A DNA stretch of 64,000 nucleotides from Erythrobacter oryzae (GTDB lineage Bacteria > Pseudomonadota > Alphaproteobacteria > Sphingomonadales > Sphingomonadaceae). Each line of letters starts with the position of its first letter. Within the stretch, counting starts at the first letter, position 1. The notes beneath the pieces are model-generated. The model was not told the origin of the DNA. It searched no databases and saw nothing but the letters and a program-made list of their open reading frames with translations. Shown piece by piece: positions 50,492 to 58,347 of the stretch. Both the position numbers and the translations under genes were made by a program. Location: the NCBI RefSeq assembly GCF_030271515.1, contig NZ_JASCXI010000001.1:744001-808000 (forward strand), given 5' to 3'.

Positions 50492-51712
50492 ATGAAAATC
50501 CATCCTCTGATTACCACGACCGAGGCCCTCTCCGACCTCTGCGCCCGCCTTGCGAAGTCCGATTTCGTCGCGGTCGATACCGAATTCATGCGCGAGAACA
50601 CCTATTGGCCCGAGCTGTGCCTGGTGCAGATCGCCAATACCGAGGAAGCCGCCGCGATCGACCCGATGGCGCCGGGGATCGACCTCACCCCGCTGCTCGA
50701 CCTGATGTGCGAGAACGAGGATGTTCTGAAAGTCTTCCACGCCGGGGGGCAGGATGTCGAGATCATCGTCAACCTCACCGGCAAGACCCCGCATCCCATA
50801 TTCGACACCCAGATCGCGATGATGGCGATCAGCCAGTCCGAACAGATCGGCTATGCCAATCTGGTCGAGACGTGGGTCGGCGTCACCATCGACAAGGGCG
50901 CGCGCTTCACCGACTGGAGCCGCCGTCCACTGACCGAACGGCAGATCGAATATGCCATCGGCGATGTCACCTATCTCGCAGGTATCTTCCCAAAGATCCT
51001 GAAGAAGCTGATCAAGACCGGCCGCGGGTTGTGGCTCGATGCCGAGATGGAGAAGCTCGCCGACCCCGCGAACTACCTCACCGATCCGGGCGTCGCATGG
51101 AAGCGCATCCGGCAGCCGGGGCGCAATCCGCAGGTGCTCGGGCGGATGAAGGCATTGGCCGCGTGGCGCGAGAGCGAGGCGCAGCACAAGAACATCCCGC
51201 GCGGCCGCATCATGCGCGACGAGACCCTCGCCGACATCGCCAGCCACCCGCCCAAGGTGCAGGGCGATCTTGCCAAGGTGCGCGGGCTCAGCCCCGCATG
51301 GAAGGACAACGACATCGGCAAGCGCCTGATGAAGGTGCTCGCCGAGGCCGAGCCGCTTCCGAAATCGGAGATGCCCGAGAAGATCAAGCAGGGCGCGCCG
51401 CTCGGCAAGGAAGGCGCGCTGGTCGCCGACCTGCTCAAGCTGCTGCTCAAGATCCGTGCCCGCGAAATCGACGTCGCCCCGCGCCTCCTCACCCGCGCCG
51501 ACGAGATGGAAGCGCTCGCGGCAGGCGTGCGCAAGCTGCCGGTGCTCGAAGGCTGGCGCTACGAGGTGTTCGGCAAGGACGCGCTCGATCTGGTCGAGGG
51601 CAAGCTGGCGTTTGCGGTCGAGAAGGGGCGGCTCAAGATGACCCATATCGACGATGTGGTGCTTGCCGAGCCCGCCGCTGCGGCCGAGCCTGACGAACTG
51701 GCGGCAGAGTAG
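50492..51712 (+). CDS. rnd: Ribonuclease D
   Basis: 406 residues. DEDD exonuclease domain with FVAVDTEFMRENTYWPELCLVQIA (Asp and Glu ligands), VFHAGGQDVEII, and QIEYAIGDVTYLAGIF, followed by HRDC-type regions (MKALAAWRESEAQHKNIPRGRIMRDETLADIA). Trims tRNA precursors at the 3' end. ATG at 50492 after AGCAAGAGAA. An unusually long C-terminal part ends in an acidic Ala/Glu tail. oxyR begins 9 bp later. Confidence 0.94.
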   Translation: MKIHPLITTTEALSDLCARLAKSDFVAVDTEFMRENTYWPELCLVQIANTEEAAAIDPMAPGIDLTPLLDLMCENEDVLKVFHAGGQDVEIIVNLTGKTPHPIFDTQIAMMAISQSEQIGYANLVETWVGVTIDKGARFTDWSRRPLTERQIEYAIGDVTYLAGIFPKILKKLIKTGRGLWLDAEMEKLADPANYLTDPGVAWKRIRQPGRNPQVLGRMKALAAWRESEAQHKNIPRGRIMRDETLADIASHPPKVQGDLAKVRGLSPAWKDNDIGKRLMKVLAEAEPLPKSEMPEKIKQGAPLGKEGALVADLLKLLLKIRAREIDVAPRLLTRADEMEALAAGVRKLPVLEGWRYEVFGKDALDLVEGKLAFAVEKGRLKMTHIDDVVLAEPAAAAEPDELAAE

Positions 51713-51720
51713 TCTTCGGG

Positions 51721-52617
51721 GTGTCGACCTACCTGCCCACCATCAAGCAGCTGCAATATCTGGTGGCGCTCCACGAGCACGGGCATTTCGGCAAGGCCGC
51801 CGATGCCAGCTTCGTGTCGCAATCGACGCTGTCGGCGGGGATCAGGGAGCTGGAGTCGCTGCTCGGCGTGACGCTGGTCGAGCGCTCGCGCCGGGTGGTG
51901 CGCTTCACCGCGCTGGGCGAGGCTGTGGTGGCCAAGGCCAACCGGCTGCTGCGCGAGGCGGAGGAGCTGGCCGATCTGGTGCAGGCCTCGGGCAAGCCGC
52001 TCTCGGGCGAGCTGCGCATGAGCGTCATCCCCACCATCGCCCCTTTCCTGCTGCCGCGGATGCTGCCTCGCCTCAAGCGCGAGCGGCCCGATTTGAAGCT
52101 GATGCTGCGCGAGGAGACCAGCCACGACGCGCTCGAATCGCTCAGCCACGGGCGGGTCGATTGCGTGCTACTCGCCCTTCCCTTCGATACCGGCGAGGCG
52201 GCGATCGCGCATATTGCCGACGACCGGCTGTTCATCGCCTTCCCCAAGGACGACCCGCGCGATCCGCCCGCGACCATCAAGCCCGACATGATCGATCAGG
52301 GCCGGCTGCTGCTGCTCGAGGATGGCCACTGCCTGCGCGATCATGCCCTCGCCGCCTGCTCGCGCTCCGAACTGCGCGCCAGCGCGGCGATGATCGGCAC
52401 GAGCTTGCATACCCTGGTACAGTTGGTCGACAACGACCTCGGCCTCACCATGCTCCCCGAAATGGCACTGAAAGCGGGCATTCTTGCGGGCACCGAGGTG
52501 GTCGCCCGCCCCGTCGACAGCCCCACCGCCAAGCGCGAGATCGTGCTGGCATGGCGCAAGAACTCGCCGCGGGAGGCCGATTTCCTGCTGCTGGCGGAAG
52601 AGCTGCGGGCCGGCTGA
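51721..52617 (+). CDS. oxyR: Hydrogen-peroxide-sensing LysR regulator OxyR
   Basis: 298 residues with a GTG start. N-terminal HTH (LVALHEHGHFGKAADASFVSQSTLSAGIRELE). The redox switch is present: Cys204 and Cys213 in LLLEDGHCLRDHALAAC, spaced as Cys199/Cys208 of the E. coli protein. FRVPSP-like regions and GLTMLPEMALKAG complete the effector domain. Activates peroxide-defence genes such as katG/ahpC. 9 bp after rnd, so probably co-transcribed. Confidence 0.93.
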   Translation: MSTYLPTIKQLQYLVALHEHGHFGKAADASFVSQSTLSAGIRELESLLGVTLVERSRRVVRFTALGEAVVAKANRLLREAEELADLVQASGKPLSGELRMSVIPTIAPFLLPRMLPRLKRERPDLKLMLREETSHDALESLSHGRVDCVLLALPFDTGEAAIAHIADDRLFIAFPKDDPRDPPATIKPDMIDQGRLLLLEDGHCLRDHALAACSRSELRASAAMIGTSLHTLVQLVDNDLGLTMLPEMALKAGILAGTEVVARPVDSPTAKREIVLAWRKNSPREADFLLLAEELRAG

Positions 52618-52623
52618 ACCCGC

Positions 52624-52962
52624 TCAGCACTCCACCAGCGCGAAGCTCATCGCCAGCGTTGCAGCGAGTGCAAGACGCGTCCGGCGCGAGGGCGGGGCCA
52701 GCGCGGGACGGGCCGCAGGCCCGGCGGCGGCGCGGACATCGAGGGCCGCCAGCATCGCCAGCTCGCCCATTTCGCGCCGCTCCATGTCGTCCACCATGCC
52801 GTGGACATCCTCGGCCAGCAGCTCGGCATCGCCGATCAGCGCCGAGGCGCGGGTGAACTCGCCGCGCGCCAGCGCCTCACGCGCCTCGCCCTGCAGGCGC
52901 CGCGCGTGATTTGCCAATTGTCCGACGAAGGCACCGTCGCGGTGCGTCGAATCCGATCCCAT
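52624..52962 (-). CDS. Conserved hypothetical small protein
   Basis: 112 residues. MGSDSTHRDGAFVGQLANHARRLQGEAREALARGEFTRASALIGDAELLAEDVHGMVDDMERREMGELA is helical and charged; the tail TRLALAATLAMSFALVEC is hydrophobic and may anchor it in the membrane. No Shine-Dalgarno sequence is evident. Same strand as pgsA, 53 bp downstream. No family recognised. Confidence 0.55.
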   Translation of the reverse strand: MGSDSTHRDGAFVGQLANHARRLQGEAREALARGEFTRASALIGDAELLAEDVHGMVDDMERREMGELAMLAALDVRAAAGPAARPALAPPSRRTRLALAATLAMSFALVEC

Positions 52963-53015
52963 GGGAGATAAAGTAACCCGAAACCTCGCCCCGCGACCAG
53001 TGCGAAACGCGCAAT

Positions 53016-53624
53016 TCAATCCATGTGCTTGAGGCCGACGCGCAGGTAGTCCCAGCCGGTGATGCAGGTCAGCACCGCCGCGGTCCACAGCGAGACCAGA
53101 CCGACAAGGTGCACCCAGCTCTGCGCGATCGAGCCGCAGGCCTCGCCCACCGACTGGCACGGCGGTCCGTGCACCGCCCCGCCGAGGATCAGCGCGCCCA
53201 ATGACACCAGCTGGAAGGTCGTCTTCCACTTGGCGAGCGCCGAGACCGGCACCGAGACCTGGATGCCCCCGAGAAATTCGCGCAGGCCCGACACCGCAAT
53301 CTCGCGCACCAGAATGACCAGCCCGGCAATCACATGAACATCGCCCGCATAGGGCCCGCGCAGATAGCCCTGCGCGGTCAGCACCAGAATCACCGCCGCG
53401 ACCATGATCTTGTCGGCTATGGGATCGAGAAAGATGCCGAGCTTCGACACCGTCCCCTGCGCGCGCGCCAGATAGCCGTCGAAGAAATCGGTGATCGCGA
53501 TGATGCAATAGAGCACGAAACCAATCAGATAGCCCGCGCGCCATTCGGGCCACCACAGGAAGAACGCCAGCAAGGGCACCGCGAAGATGCGGCTGGCAGT
53601 AAGGATGTTCGGCAGGCTCGACAT
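53016..53624 (-). CDS. pgsA: CDP-diacylglycerol--glycerol-3-phosphate 3-phosphatidyltransferase
   Basis: 202 residues, integral membrane. The CDP-alcohol motif reads TDFFDGYLARAQGTVSKLGIFLDPIADK, intact. MSSLPNILTASRIFAVPLLAF is the standard start. Makes phosphatidylglycerol phosphate. This is the housekeeping family member, distinct from the two island copies at 24607 and 25714, which have longer N-termini. Confidence 0.95.
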   Translation of the reverse strand: MSSLPNILTASRIFAVPLLAFFLWWPEWRAGYLIGFVLYCIIAITDFFDGYLARAQGTVSKLGIFLDPIADKIMVAAVILVLTAQGYLRGPYAGDVHVIAGLVILVREIAVSGLREFLGGIQVSVPVSALAKWKTTFQLVSLGALILGGAVHGPPCQSVGEACGSIAQSWVHLVGLVSLWTAAVLTCITGWDYLRVGLKHMD

Positions 53625-53803
53625 AGGTTTCCCCCGCTCCCTCTAGCCGCTTGCGGCGCGGCGCAAAACCCTTTCGCGGATAAAGTCGCGGGGAAGGCGC
53701 GCGCCCTGCCCCCGCCCTGCCGCAACGTCATGCGCACTTGTGAAACCGCGCTCCCGCGCTATGTCGCTGGTAACTGACAGGGAAGCCCCAGCGTAAACAC
53801 GGC

Positions 53804-55120
53804 ATGACCACATCGCTCGAACTCATGGGCAAGCGCCGCTTTGCGCCGCTGTTCCTCACCCAGCTGCTCAATGCGCTCAACGACAATCTCTACAAGAACG
53901 CGATGGTGCTGTTCATCGTGTACCAGCTGTATGATTCGCCCGAGATGGAGACGCTGGTCTCGGGCGTCGCCACCGCGCTGTTCGTGATCCCCTTCGTGCT
54001 GTTCTCGGCAACCTCGGGACAGCTGGCCGACATGCGCGACAAGACCAGGATCATCCGCTGGATCAAGTTTGCCGAGATCATCATCATGGCGGGCGGCGCG
54101 GCCGGGCTGCTGCTTGCAGCGCAAGGCATGATGGTCGAGACGGTGGCGATCCCGCTGATGTTTGCCGCGCTCTTCGCGATGGGCGTCCATTCGACCTTCT
54201 TCGGCCCGATCAAATACGCGATCCTCCCGCAGCATCTGGAAGACCACGAAGTGCTCGCCGGCACGGGCCTCGTCGAGGCGGGGACCTATGTGGCGATCCT
54301 CACCGGCATGATCCTCGCCGCGGTGCTTTCGGTCGGGCAGAGCACCGTCGCAGTGATCGTGATCGCGCTGGTCGGCTACGGCGTATGCCGCTTCGTCCCC
54401 GCCGCCCCGGCGCAGAGCGCTGACGTGACGGTCGAATGGAACCCGCTGCGCGCGTCGAAGTCGCTGATCGCCTTCTCGATGGGCAATCTCGAGCTGCGCT
54501 ATGCGGTGCTGGCGATCTCCTATTTCTGGGCCATCGCGGCGATCCTCGGCGTGCAGTTCTTTCCGCTCGCCAAGAACGTGCTGCTCGCCGACAAGCAGGT
54601 GGCGATGGTGATGCTGGTCGCCTTCTCGGCCGGCATCGCGATCGGATCTGTGGCGATCAACGCGCTCTTGAAGGGCGAGATCTCCGCGCGCCATTCGCCC
54701 GTCTCGGTGATCGTGATGGGGCTGCTGCTGATCGGGTTCTACCTCCTGTGCCGGACATGGGACCTGAAACCCGCGGGCGAGCTGTTCACCGTCACCGAAT
54801 TCCTCGCCCAGCCGCTCGCGTTGGTGATGATTGCCAACCTGCTGCTGATCGCGGTGGCGGGCGGGATGTTCGTGGTGCCGCTCTATGCCTTCCTGACGAC
54901 CCGCGTGGAAAAGGCCGAAGCCTCGCGCTCGGTGGCGGCGAACAACTTCATTTCCTCGATCTTCATGGCCGTGGGGGCAGGCGTTGCCGGGGTGCTCGGC
55001 TTCCTCGGCATCCCGCTCGCCGAGCAATTGCTGCTGAGCCTGGCGCTCTGCCTTGTCTCGGCACAGCTGGCGCGCAAGCTCTACCGGGTGGAGCAGCAGC
55101 GGGTGGCCGCTACCGCCTAG
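53804..55120 (+). CDS. MFS transporter, lysophospholipid transporter LplT-like
   Basis: 438 residues, about twelve membrane helices. FAPLFLTQLLNALNDNLYKNAMVLFIVYQL, SGQLADMRDKTRIIRWIKFAEI and GVHSTFFGPIKYAILPQHLEDHEVLAGTGLVEAGTYVAIL are hallmarks of LplT and of the MFS half of LplT-Aas fusions. Here it stands alone, without the acyltransferase domains. Probably flips lysophospholipids inward. Its stop overlaps the convergent DUF4287 gene by 4 bp. Confidence 0.88.
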   Translation: MTTSLELMGKRRFAPLFLTQLLNALNDNLYKNAMVLFIVYQLYDSPEMETLVSGVATALFVIPFVLFSATSGQLADMRDKTRIIRWIKFAEIIIMAGGAAGLLLAAQGMMVETVAIPLMFAALFAMGVHSTFFGPIKYAILPQHLEDHEVLAGTGLVEAGTYVAILTGMILAAVLSVGQSTVAVIVIALVGYGVCRFVPAAPAQSADVTVEWNPLRASKSLIAFSMGNLELRYAVLAISYFWAIAAILGVQFFPLAKNVLLADKQVAMVMLVAFSAGIAIGSVAINALLKGEISARHSPVSVIVMGLLLIGFYLLCRTWDLKPAGELFTVTEFLAQPLALVMIANLLLIAVAGGMFVVPLYAFLTTRVEKAEASRSVAANNFISSIFMAVGAGVAGVLGFLGIPLAEQLLLSLALCLVSAQLARKLYRVEQQRVAATA

Positions 55121-55332
55121 CCTGCTGCGTCCTCGGCGAGCGTATGGGCAACGACGGCATTGGCATGGCCGTGGCCGAGCCCTTGCTGCTTGAGCACCTG
55201 CACCAGTTCCATGTGCTTCGCAGGCATCGCCGCCCGCACGATCGCCTTCCAGTGCGCGATCGGCTGGCCGTAGGTCTTCTCGATCGAGGGGAAGTAGGAC
55301 GCCGGGCCCTTGGTCTTCGGCTCATCGCTCAT
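55117..55332 (-). CDS. DUF4287 domain protein
   Basis: 71 residues: SYFPSIEKTYGQPIAHWKAIVRAAMPAKHMELVQVLKQQGLGHGHANAVVAHTLAED, a full DUF4287 domain. Small cytoplasmic protein of unknown function, common in Actinobacteria and Alphaproteobacteria. Confidence 0.85.
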   Translation of the reverse strand: MSDEPKTKGPASYFPSIEKTYGQPIAHWKAIVRAAMPAKHMELVQVLKQQGLGHGHANAVVAHTLAEDAAG

Positions 55333-55372
55333 GGCGCAGAATCTCCGGCGGGCAAGGCCCCGGGGCGGCGGG

Positions 55373-55564
55373 CTAGATGATGAAGGCGAACACCGCGAGC
55401 GTCACCGCGACATAGGTGCTGGCGACGCCGCGCACGTCGTCCATCGTCAGGCGCCACAGGCTTTCGGCGGGGATCGGGAAGATGTCGCGCTTTACATGCG
55501 GCGGCAGGCTCCGGCGGAACCAGTGGCGGGCGCTCTCATCGGTGAGGACCAGGCTGCGACGCAT
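55373..55564 (-). CDS. Small single-helix membrane protein
   Basis: 63 residues: basic N-terminus (MRRSLVLTDESARHWFRRSLPPHVKRDIF) and a C-terminal hydrophobic helix (GVASTYVAVTLAVFAFII), suggesting tail anchoring. No family recognised. Precedes the DUF4287 gene on the same strand. Confidence 0.5.
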   Translation of the reverse strand: MRRSLVLTDESARHWFRRSLPPHVKRDIFPIPAESLWRLTMDDVRGVASTYVAVTLAVFAFII

Positions 55565-55721
55565 TGTGCGATTCTCCGAGTGTCAGGAGCACCAGCTTTA
55601 AGACTTTCTTAACCATTGAAAACGGTTTGCGGCGGGTGTGTCGCAGCGTGGGACAGGGCGAGTTTGCGCGCGGGCGCTGGCGCGGTTAGAGCCGCCGTCA
55701 GACGACGGGAGAGTTTTTGCG

Positions 55722-57416
55722 ATGACCGATTCCACGCACTCTGGAGGAACGAGGGCAGCAGCCGCGCTGCTGGTCGATTGCCTTGCCGTGCAGGGCGCGA
55801 GCCGGATCTTCACCGTGCCGGGCGAAAGCTTCCTCGCGGTGCTCGATGCCCTGCCCGACCGGCCGGAGATAGAGGTCGTCACCTGCCGCCAGGAAGGCGG
55901 GGTCGCCTTCATGGCCTGTGCCGACGGGGCGATGACCGGCGCGCCGGGGATCGCCTTCGTCACCCGCGGGCCGGGCGCGACCAATGCCAGCATCGGCGTG
56001 CATGTCGCGCATCAGGATTCGCAGCCGATGATCCTCTTCGTCGGCGATGTCGCGCGCGGGGCTCAGGGGCGCGAGGGGTTTCAGGAGGTCGATTTCACCG
56101 CCTTCTTTGCGCCGATCTGCAAGTGGGCGGCGCGGATCGACGATCCGGCGCGCATCCCCGAATACATCGCCCGCGCCTATGCCACCGCGATCAGCGGGCG
56201 GCCCGGGCCGGTGGTGCTGGCTCTCCCTGAGGACATGCTGGTCGAAGAGGTGCCCGCCAGCCTCGCCCCGCGCCCGCAGGCGCTGCGCCCGGCGCAGGCG
56301 GTCTGCCCCGATGCGATGCGCGCCCTGTTCGACATGATCGGCGACGCGGCGAGCCCCATCGCGATCATCGGCGGCGCAGGCTGGAACGCCAAGGCGCGCC
56401 ACTACTTCCAGCAATTCGCGGAAACCATCGGCCTTCCCGTGGCGACTGCCTTCCGCCGTCAGGACGCGATCGCGCCCGATTCGCCGGTCTATGCCGGCAA
56501 TCTCGGCTACGGGCCGAACCCGCAGCTGGTCGAGCGTGTGAAGAACGCCGATCTCGTCATCGCAGTTGGCGCGCGGCTTGGCGAGGCGACCACCGACGGC
56601 TACACCGTCCCCACCCTCGAACACCCCGGCCAGACGCTGGTCCACATCCACCCCGATCCGGAAGAACTCGGCCGCGTCTACCGCACCGATCTGGCGCTGT
56701 GCTGCGCCATGGACGAATTCGCCGAGTGCGCGGCGCTGTGGGACCATTCCGACATCATCCCCTTCGATGCGGGCGCCGAGGCCCACGCCCAATGGCTCGC
56801 GTGGTCCACCCCCCAGCCCTCCGACGCGGCGATGGACCTTGCGGCCTGCGTCGGGGCGATGCGCGCAATGCTCCCCGCCGACACGGTCATCTGCAACGGC
56901 GCGGGGAACTTCGCCGGGTGGTGGCACCGTTACTGGCGCTATGCGGCCTATCCCGGCCAGCTTGCCCCGACCTGCGGCGCGATGGGCTACGGCGTGCCGG
57001 CCGCGGTCGCCGCCGCGCTGCGCCTGCCCGAGGCGACGGTGGTCGCCGTGGCGGGTGACGGGGACTTCCTGATGAACGGGCAGGAACTCGCCACCGCCGC
57101 GCAATATGGCGCGAACCTCATCGTGGTGGTGGTCGACAACGGCGCCTACGGCACGATCCGCATGCACCAGGAGCGCGAATATCCCGGCCGGGTCTCGGCC
57201 ACGGCCCTCGCCAATCCCGATTTCGCGATGCTGGGCGCGGCCTACGGGGCGTGGAGCGCGCGGGCGACGACCACCGCGGAGTTCATCGCCGCGCTCGAGG
57301 AGGCCAAGGGGCGCAAGGGCATTCGCCTGATCCACGCGCTCACCGATCTCGAGCGCATCGCGGCGAGCGGCGCGACCATCTCGGGCCTGCGCGCGCGGGC
57401 GAACCGCACCGCCTGA
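55722..57416 (+). CDS. Thiamine-diphosphate-dependent enzyme (acetolactate synthase-like)
   Basis: 564 residues with three domains of the IlvB/PDC/benzoylformate-decarboxylase family. N-terminal PYR domain with catalytic Glu in FTVPGESFLAVLDAL, middle domain (IAIIGGAGWNAKARHYFQQF) and C-terminal PP domain with the TPP motif VAGDGDFLMNGQELATAAQYGANLIVVVVDNGAYG. No small regulatory subunit gene is adjacent, so it may be catabolic rather than a biosynthetic ilvB. Followed by a terminator at 57427. Confidence 0.88.
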   Translation: MTDSTHSGGTRAAAALLVDCLAVQGASRIFTVPGESFLAVLDALPDRPEIEVVTCRQEGGVAFMACADGAMTGAPGIAFVTRGPGATNASIGVHVAHQDSQPMILFVGDVARGAQGREGFQEVDFTAFFAPICKWAARIDDPARIPEYIARAYATAISGRPGPVVLALPEDMLVEEVPASLAPRPQALRPAQAVCPDAMRALFDMIGDAASPIAIIGGAGWNAKARHYFQQFAETIGLPVATAFRRQDAIAPDSPVYAGNLGYGPNPQLVERVKNADLVIAVGARLGEATTDGYTVPTLEHPGQTLVHIHPDPEELGRVYRTDLALCCAMDEFAECAALWDHSDIIPFDAGAEAHAQWLAWSTPQPSDAAMDLAACVGAMRAMLPADTVICNGAGNFAGWWHRYWRYAAYPGQLAPTCGAMGYGVPAAVAAALRLPEATVVAVAGDGDFLMNGQELATAAQYGANLIVVVVDNGAYGTIRMHQEREYPGRVSATALANPDFAMLGAAYGAWSARATTTAEFIAALEEAKGRKGIRLIHALTDLERIAASGATISGLRARANRTA

Positions 57417-57426
57417 AACGCGAAAA

Positions 57427-57460
57427 GGCCGCCCCCCCGATGCGGGGAGCGGCCCTTTCT
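57427..57460 (+). terminator. Rho-independent terminator after the TPP enzyme gene
   Basis: GGCCGC and CCCC pair with GGGG and GCGGCC around a short loop, then CCTTTCT; the stem is preceded by AAAA. It ends the plus-strand transcript before the convergent csbD gene and may act in both directions. Confidence 0.65.
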
Positions 57461-57480
57461 CGCGTCAACCGCGTGGCCGG

Positions 57481-57651
57481 TCAGATACGGTCGCCGAGCG
57501 CGCCCTTGACCGCACCCTTGACCTTGTCAGCCTTGCCCTCGGCCTCGAGCCTGCGGCCATCGGCGCGGGTGCGCGGATCGTTCGACTGCTGCTTGGCCTC
57601 GCCGACCACTTCCTTGACGGCGCCCTTGGCCTTGTCGGTGAATTCACCCAT
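57481..57651 (-). CDS. CsbD-family stress protein
   Basis: 56 residues: MGEFTDKAKGAVKEVVGEAK, then RRLEAEGKADKVKGAVKGALGDRI, the paired KxKGAVKE/V pattern of CsbD-like general-stress proteins. AGGAGG precedes the ATG. Expected to be a small, disordered cytoplasmic protein. A GGAAC-N16-CGTA element upstream (57701-57725) fits the alphaproteobacterial general-stress sigma factor. Confidence 0.88.
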   Translation of the reverse strand: MGEFTDKAKGAVKEVVGEAKQQSNDPRTRADGRRLEAEGKADKVKGAVKGALGDRI

Positions 57652-57667
57652 GATAACCTCCTGTGTT

Positions 57668-57689
57668 AAGCCAATGGATTTATTGGCTT
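57668..57689 (-). other. Hairpin in the csbD 5' leader
   Basis: AAGCCAAT-N6-ATTGGCTT, a perfect 8-bp stem just upstream of the AGGAGG ribosome-binding site of csbD. Read on the plus strand it is followed by TTTTC and could instead terminate transcription arriving from the left. Confidence 0.45.
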
Positions 57690-57700
57690 TTCACAGGACT

Positions 57701-57725
57701 TACGGACCCCGCGCGACTTCGTTCC
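57701..57725 (-). promoter_or_regulatory. Predicted EcfG-type general-stress promoter of csbD
   Basis: On the minus strand GGAAC (57725-57721), 16 nt, then CGTA (57704-57701). The alphaproteobacterial EcfG consensus is GGAAC-N16/17-CGTT (literature recall). One mismatch in the -10. It is placed about 50 bp before the csbD start. Confidence 0.5.
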
Positions 57726-57765
57726 CCCGATCGGGGCGAACGGTGTCCCCGGCGCGACAGGTAGC

Positions 57766-58176
57766 TCAGGCCCCCCCCGCCATTTCGCGGATCACCGCCC
57801 ATTCGGCGGGGGTCACCGCGCATACCGACAGGCGCGAGAGGCGGATCAGCTGCATCTCGGCCAGCCGCGGCTCGGCCTTGATCGCGGCGAGCGTCACAGC
57901 CTTCGGGAACTTCTCCTTCGCCTTCAGCTTCACCGCGGCCCACTTGCCGGTCTCGTCGGTGGGATCGCCGATGCCGCTGACGGTGATCTCGGCAATCCCG
58001 ACAATCTCCAGCCCCTCGCGGCTGTGGTAGAAGAACGCCTCGTCGCCCGGCTGCATCGCCATCAGGTTGTTGCGCGCCAGGTAGTTGCGCACCCCGTCCC
58101 ACGTCCCCTCGCCCTCGGCGACGAGATCGTCCCAGCTGTATTTGAACGGTTCGGATTTCATCAGCCAGTAGGCCAT
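57766..58176 (-). CDS. EVE domain protein
   Basis: 136 residues beginning MAYWLMKSEPFKYSWDDLVAEGEGTWDGVRNYLARNNLMAMQPGDEAFFYHS, the EVE (PUA-like) domain, ending at the family's usual C-terminus. Such domains bind modified bases in nucleic acids. Single-domain cytoplasmic protein, usually a housekeeping gene in Proteobacteria. The frame stays open far upstream, but conservation and size fix the start at 58176. Confidence 0.88.
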   Translation of the reverse strand: MAYWLMKSEPFKYSWDDLVAEGEGTWDGVRNYLARNNLMAMQPGDEAFFYHSREGLEIVGIAEITVSGIGDPTDETGKWAAVKLKAKEKFPKAVTLAAIKAEPRLAEMQLIRLSRLSVCAVTPAEWAVIREMAGGA

Positions 58177-58347
58177 GCGCGAGAGTGCTCCATGCGGGTG
58201 ATGCGCCCCGATAGCCGCTCCCCGGCCCCCTCGCCAAGCCCCGCATCTTAACCTGATGTTTAGTGCAATCTGCGATGCATCCCCAATTGCAGGAGGGGGC
58301 CAGGCTCGCCGCCCCACCGGAAAAGCGCGAGGCAGGGGGCGACGGTC

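Noticed and set aside
55698-57335. 545-codon minus-strand frame opposite the TPP enzyme
   Set aside because: Shadow of the plus-strand acetolactate synthase-like gene; composition is rich in Arg/His/Gly without domains.
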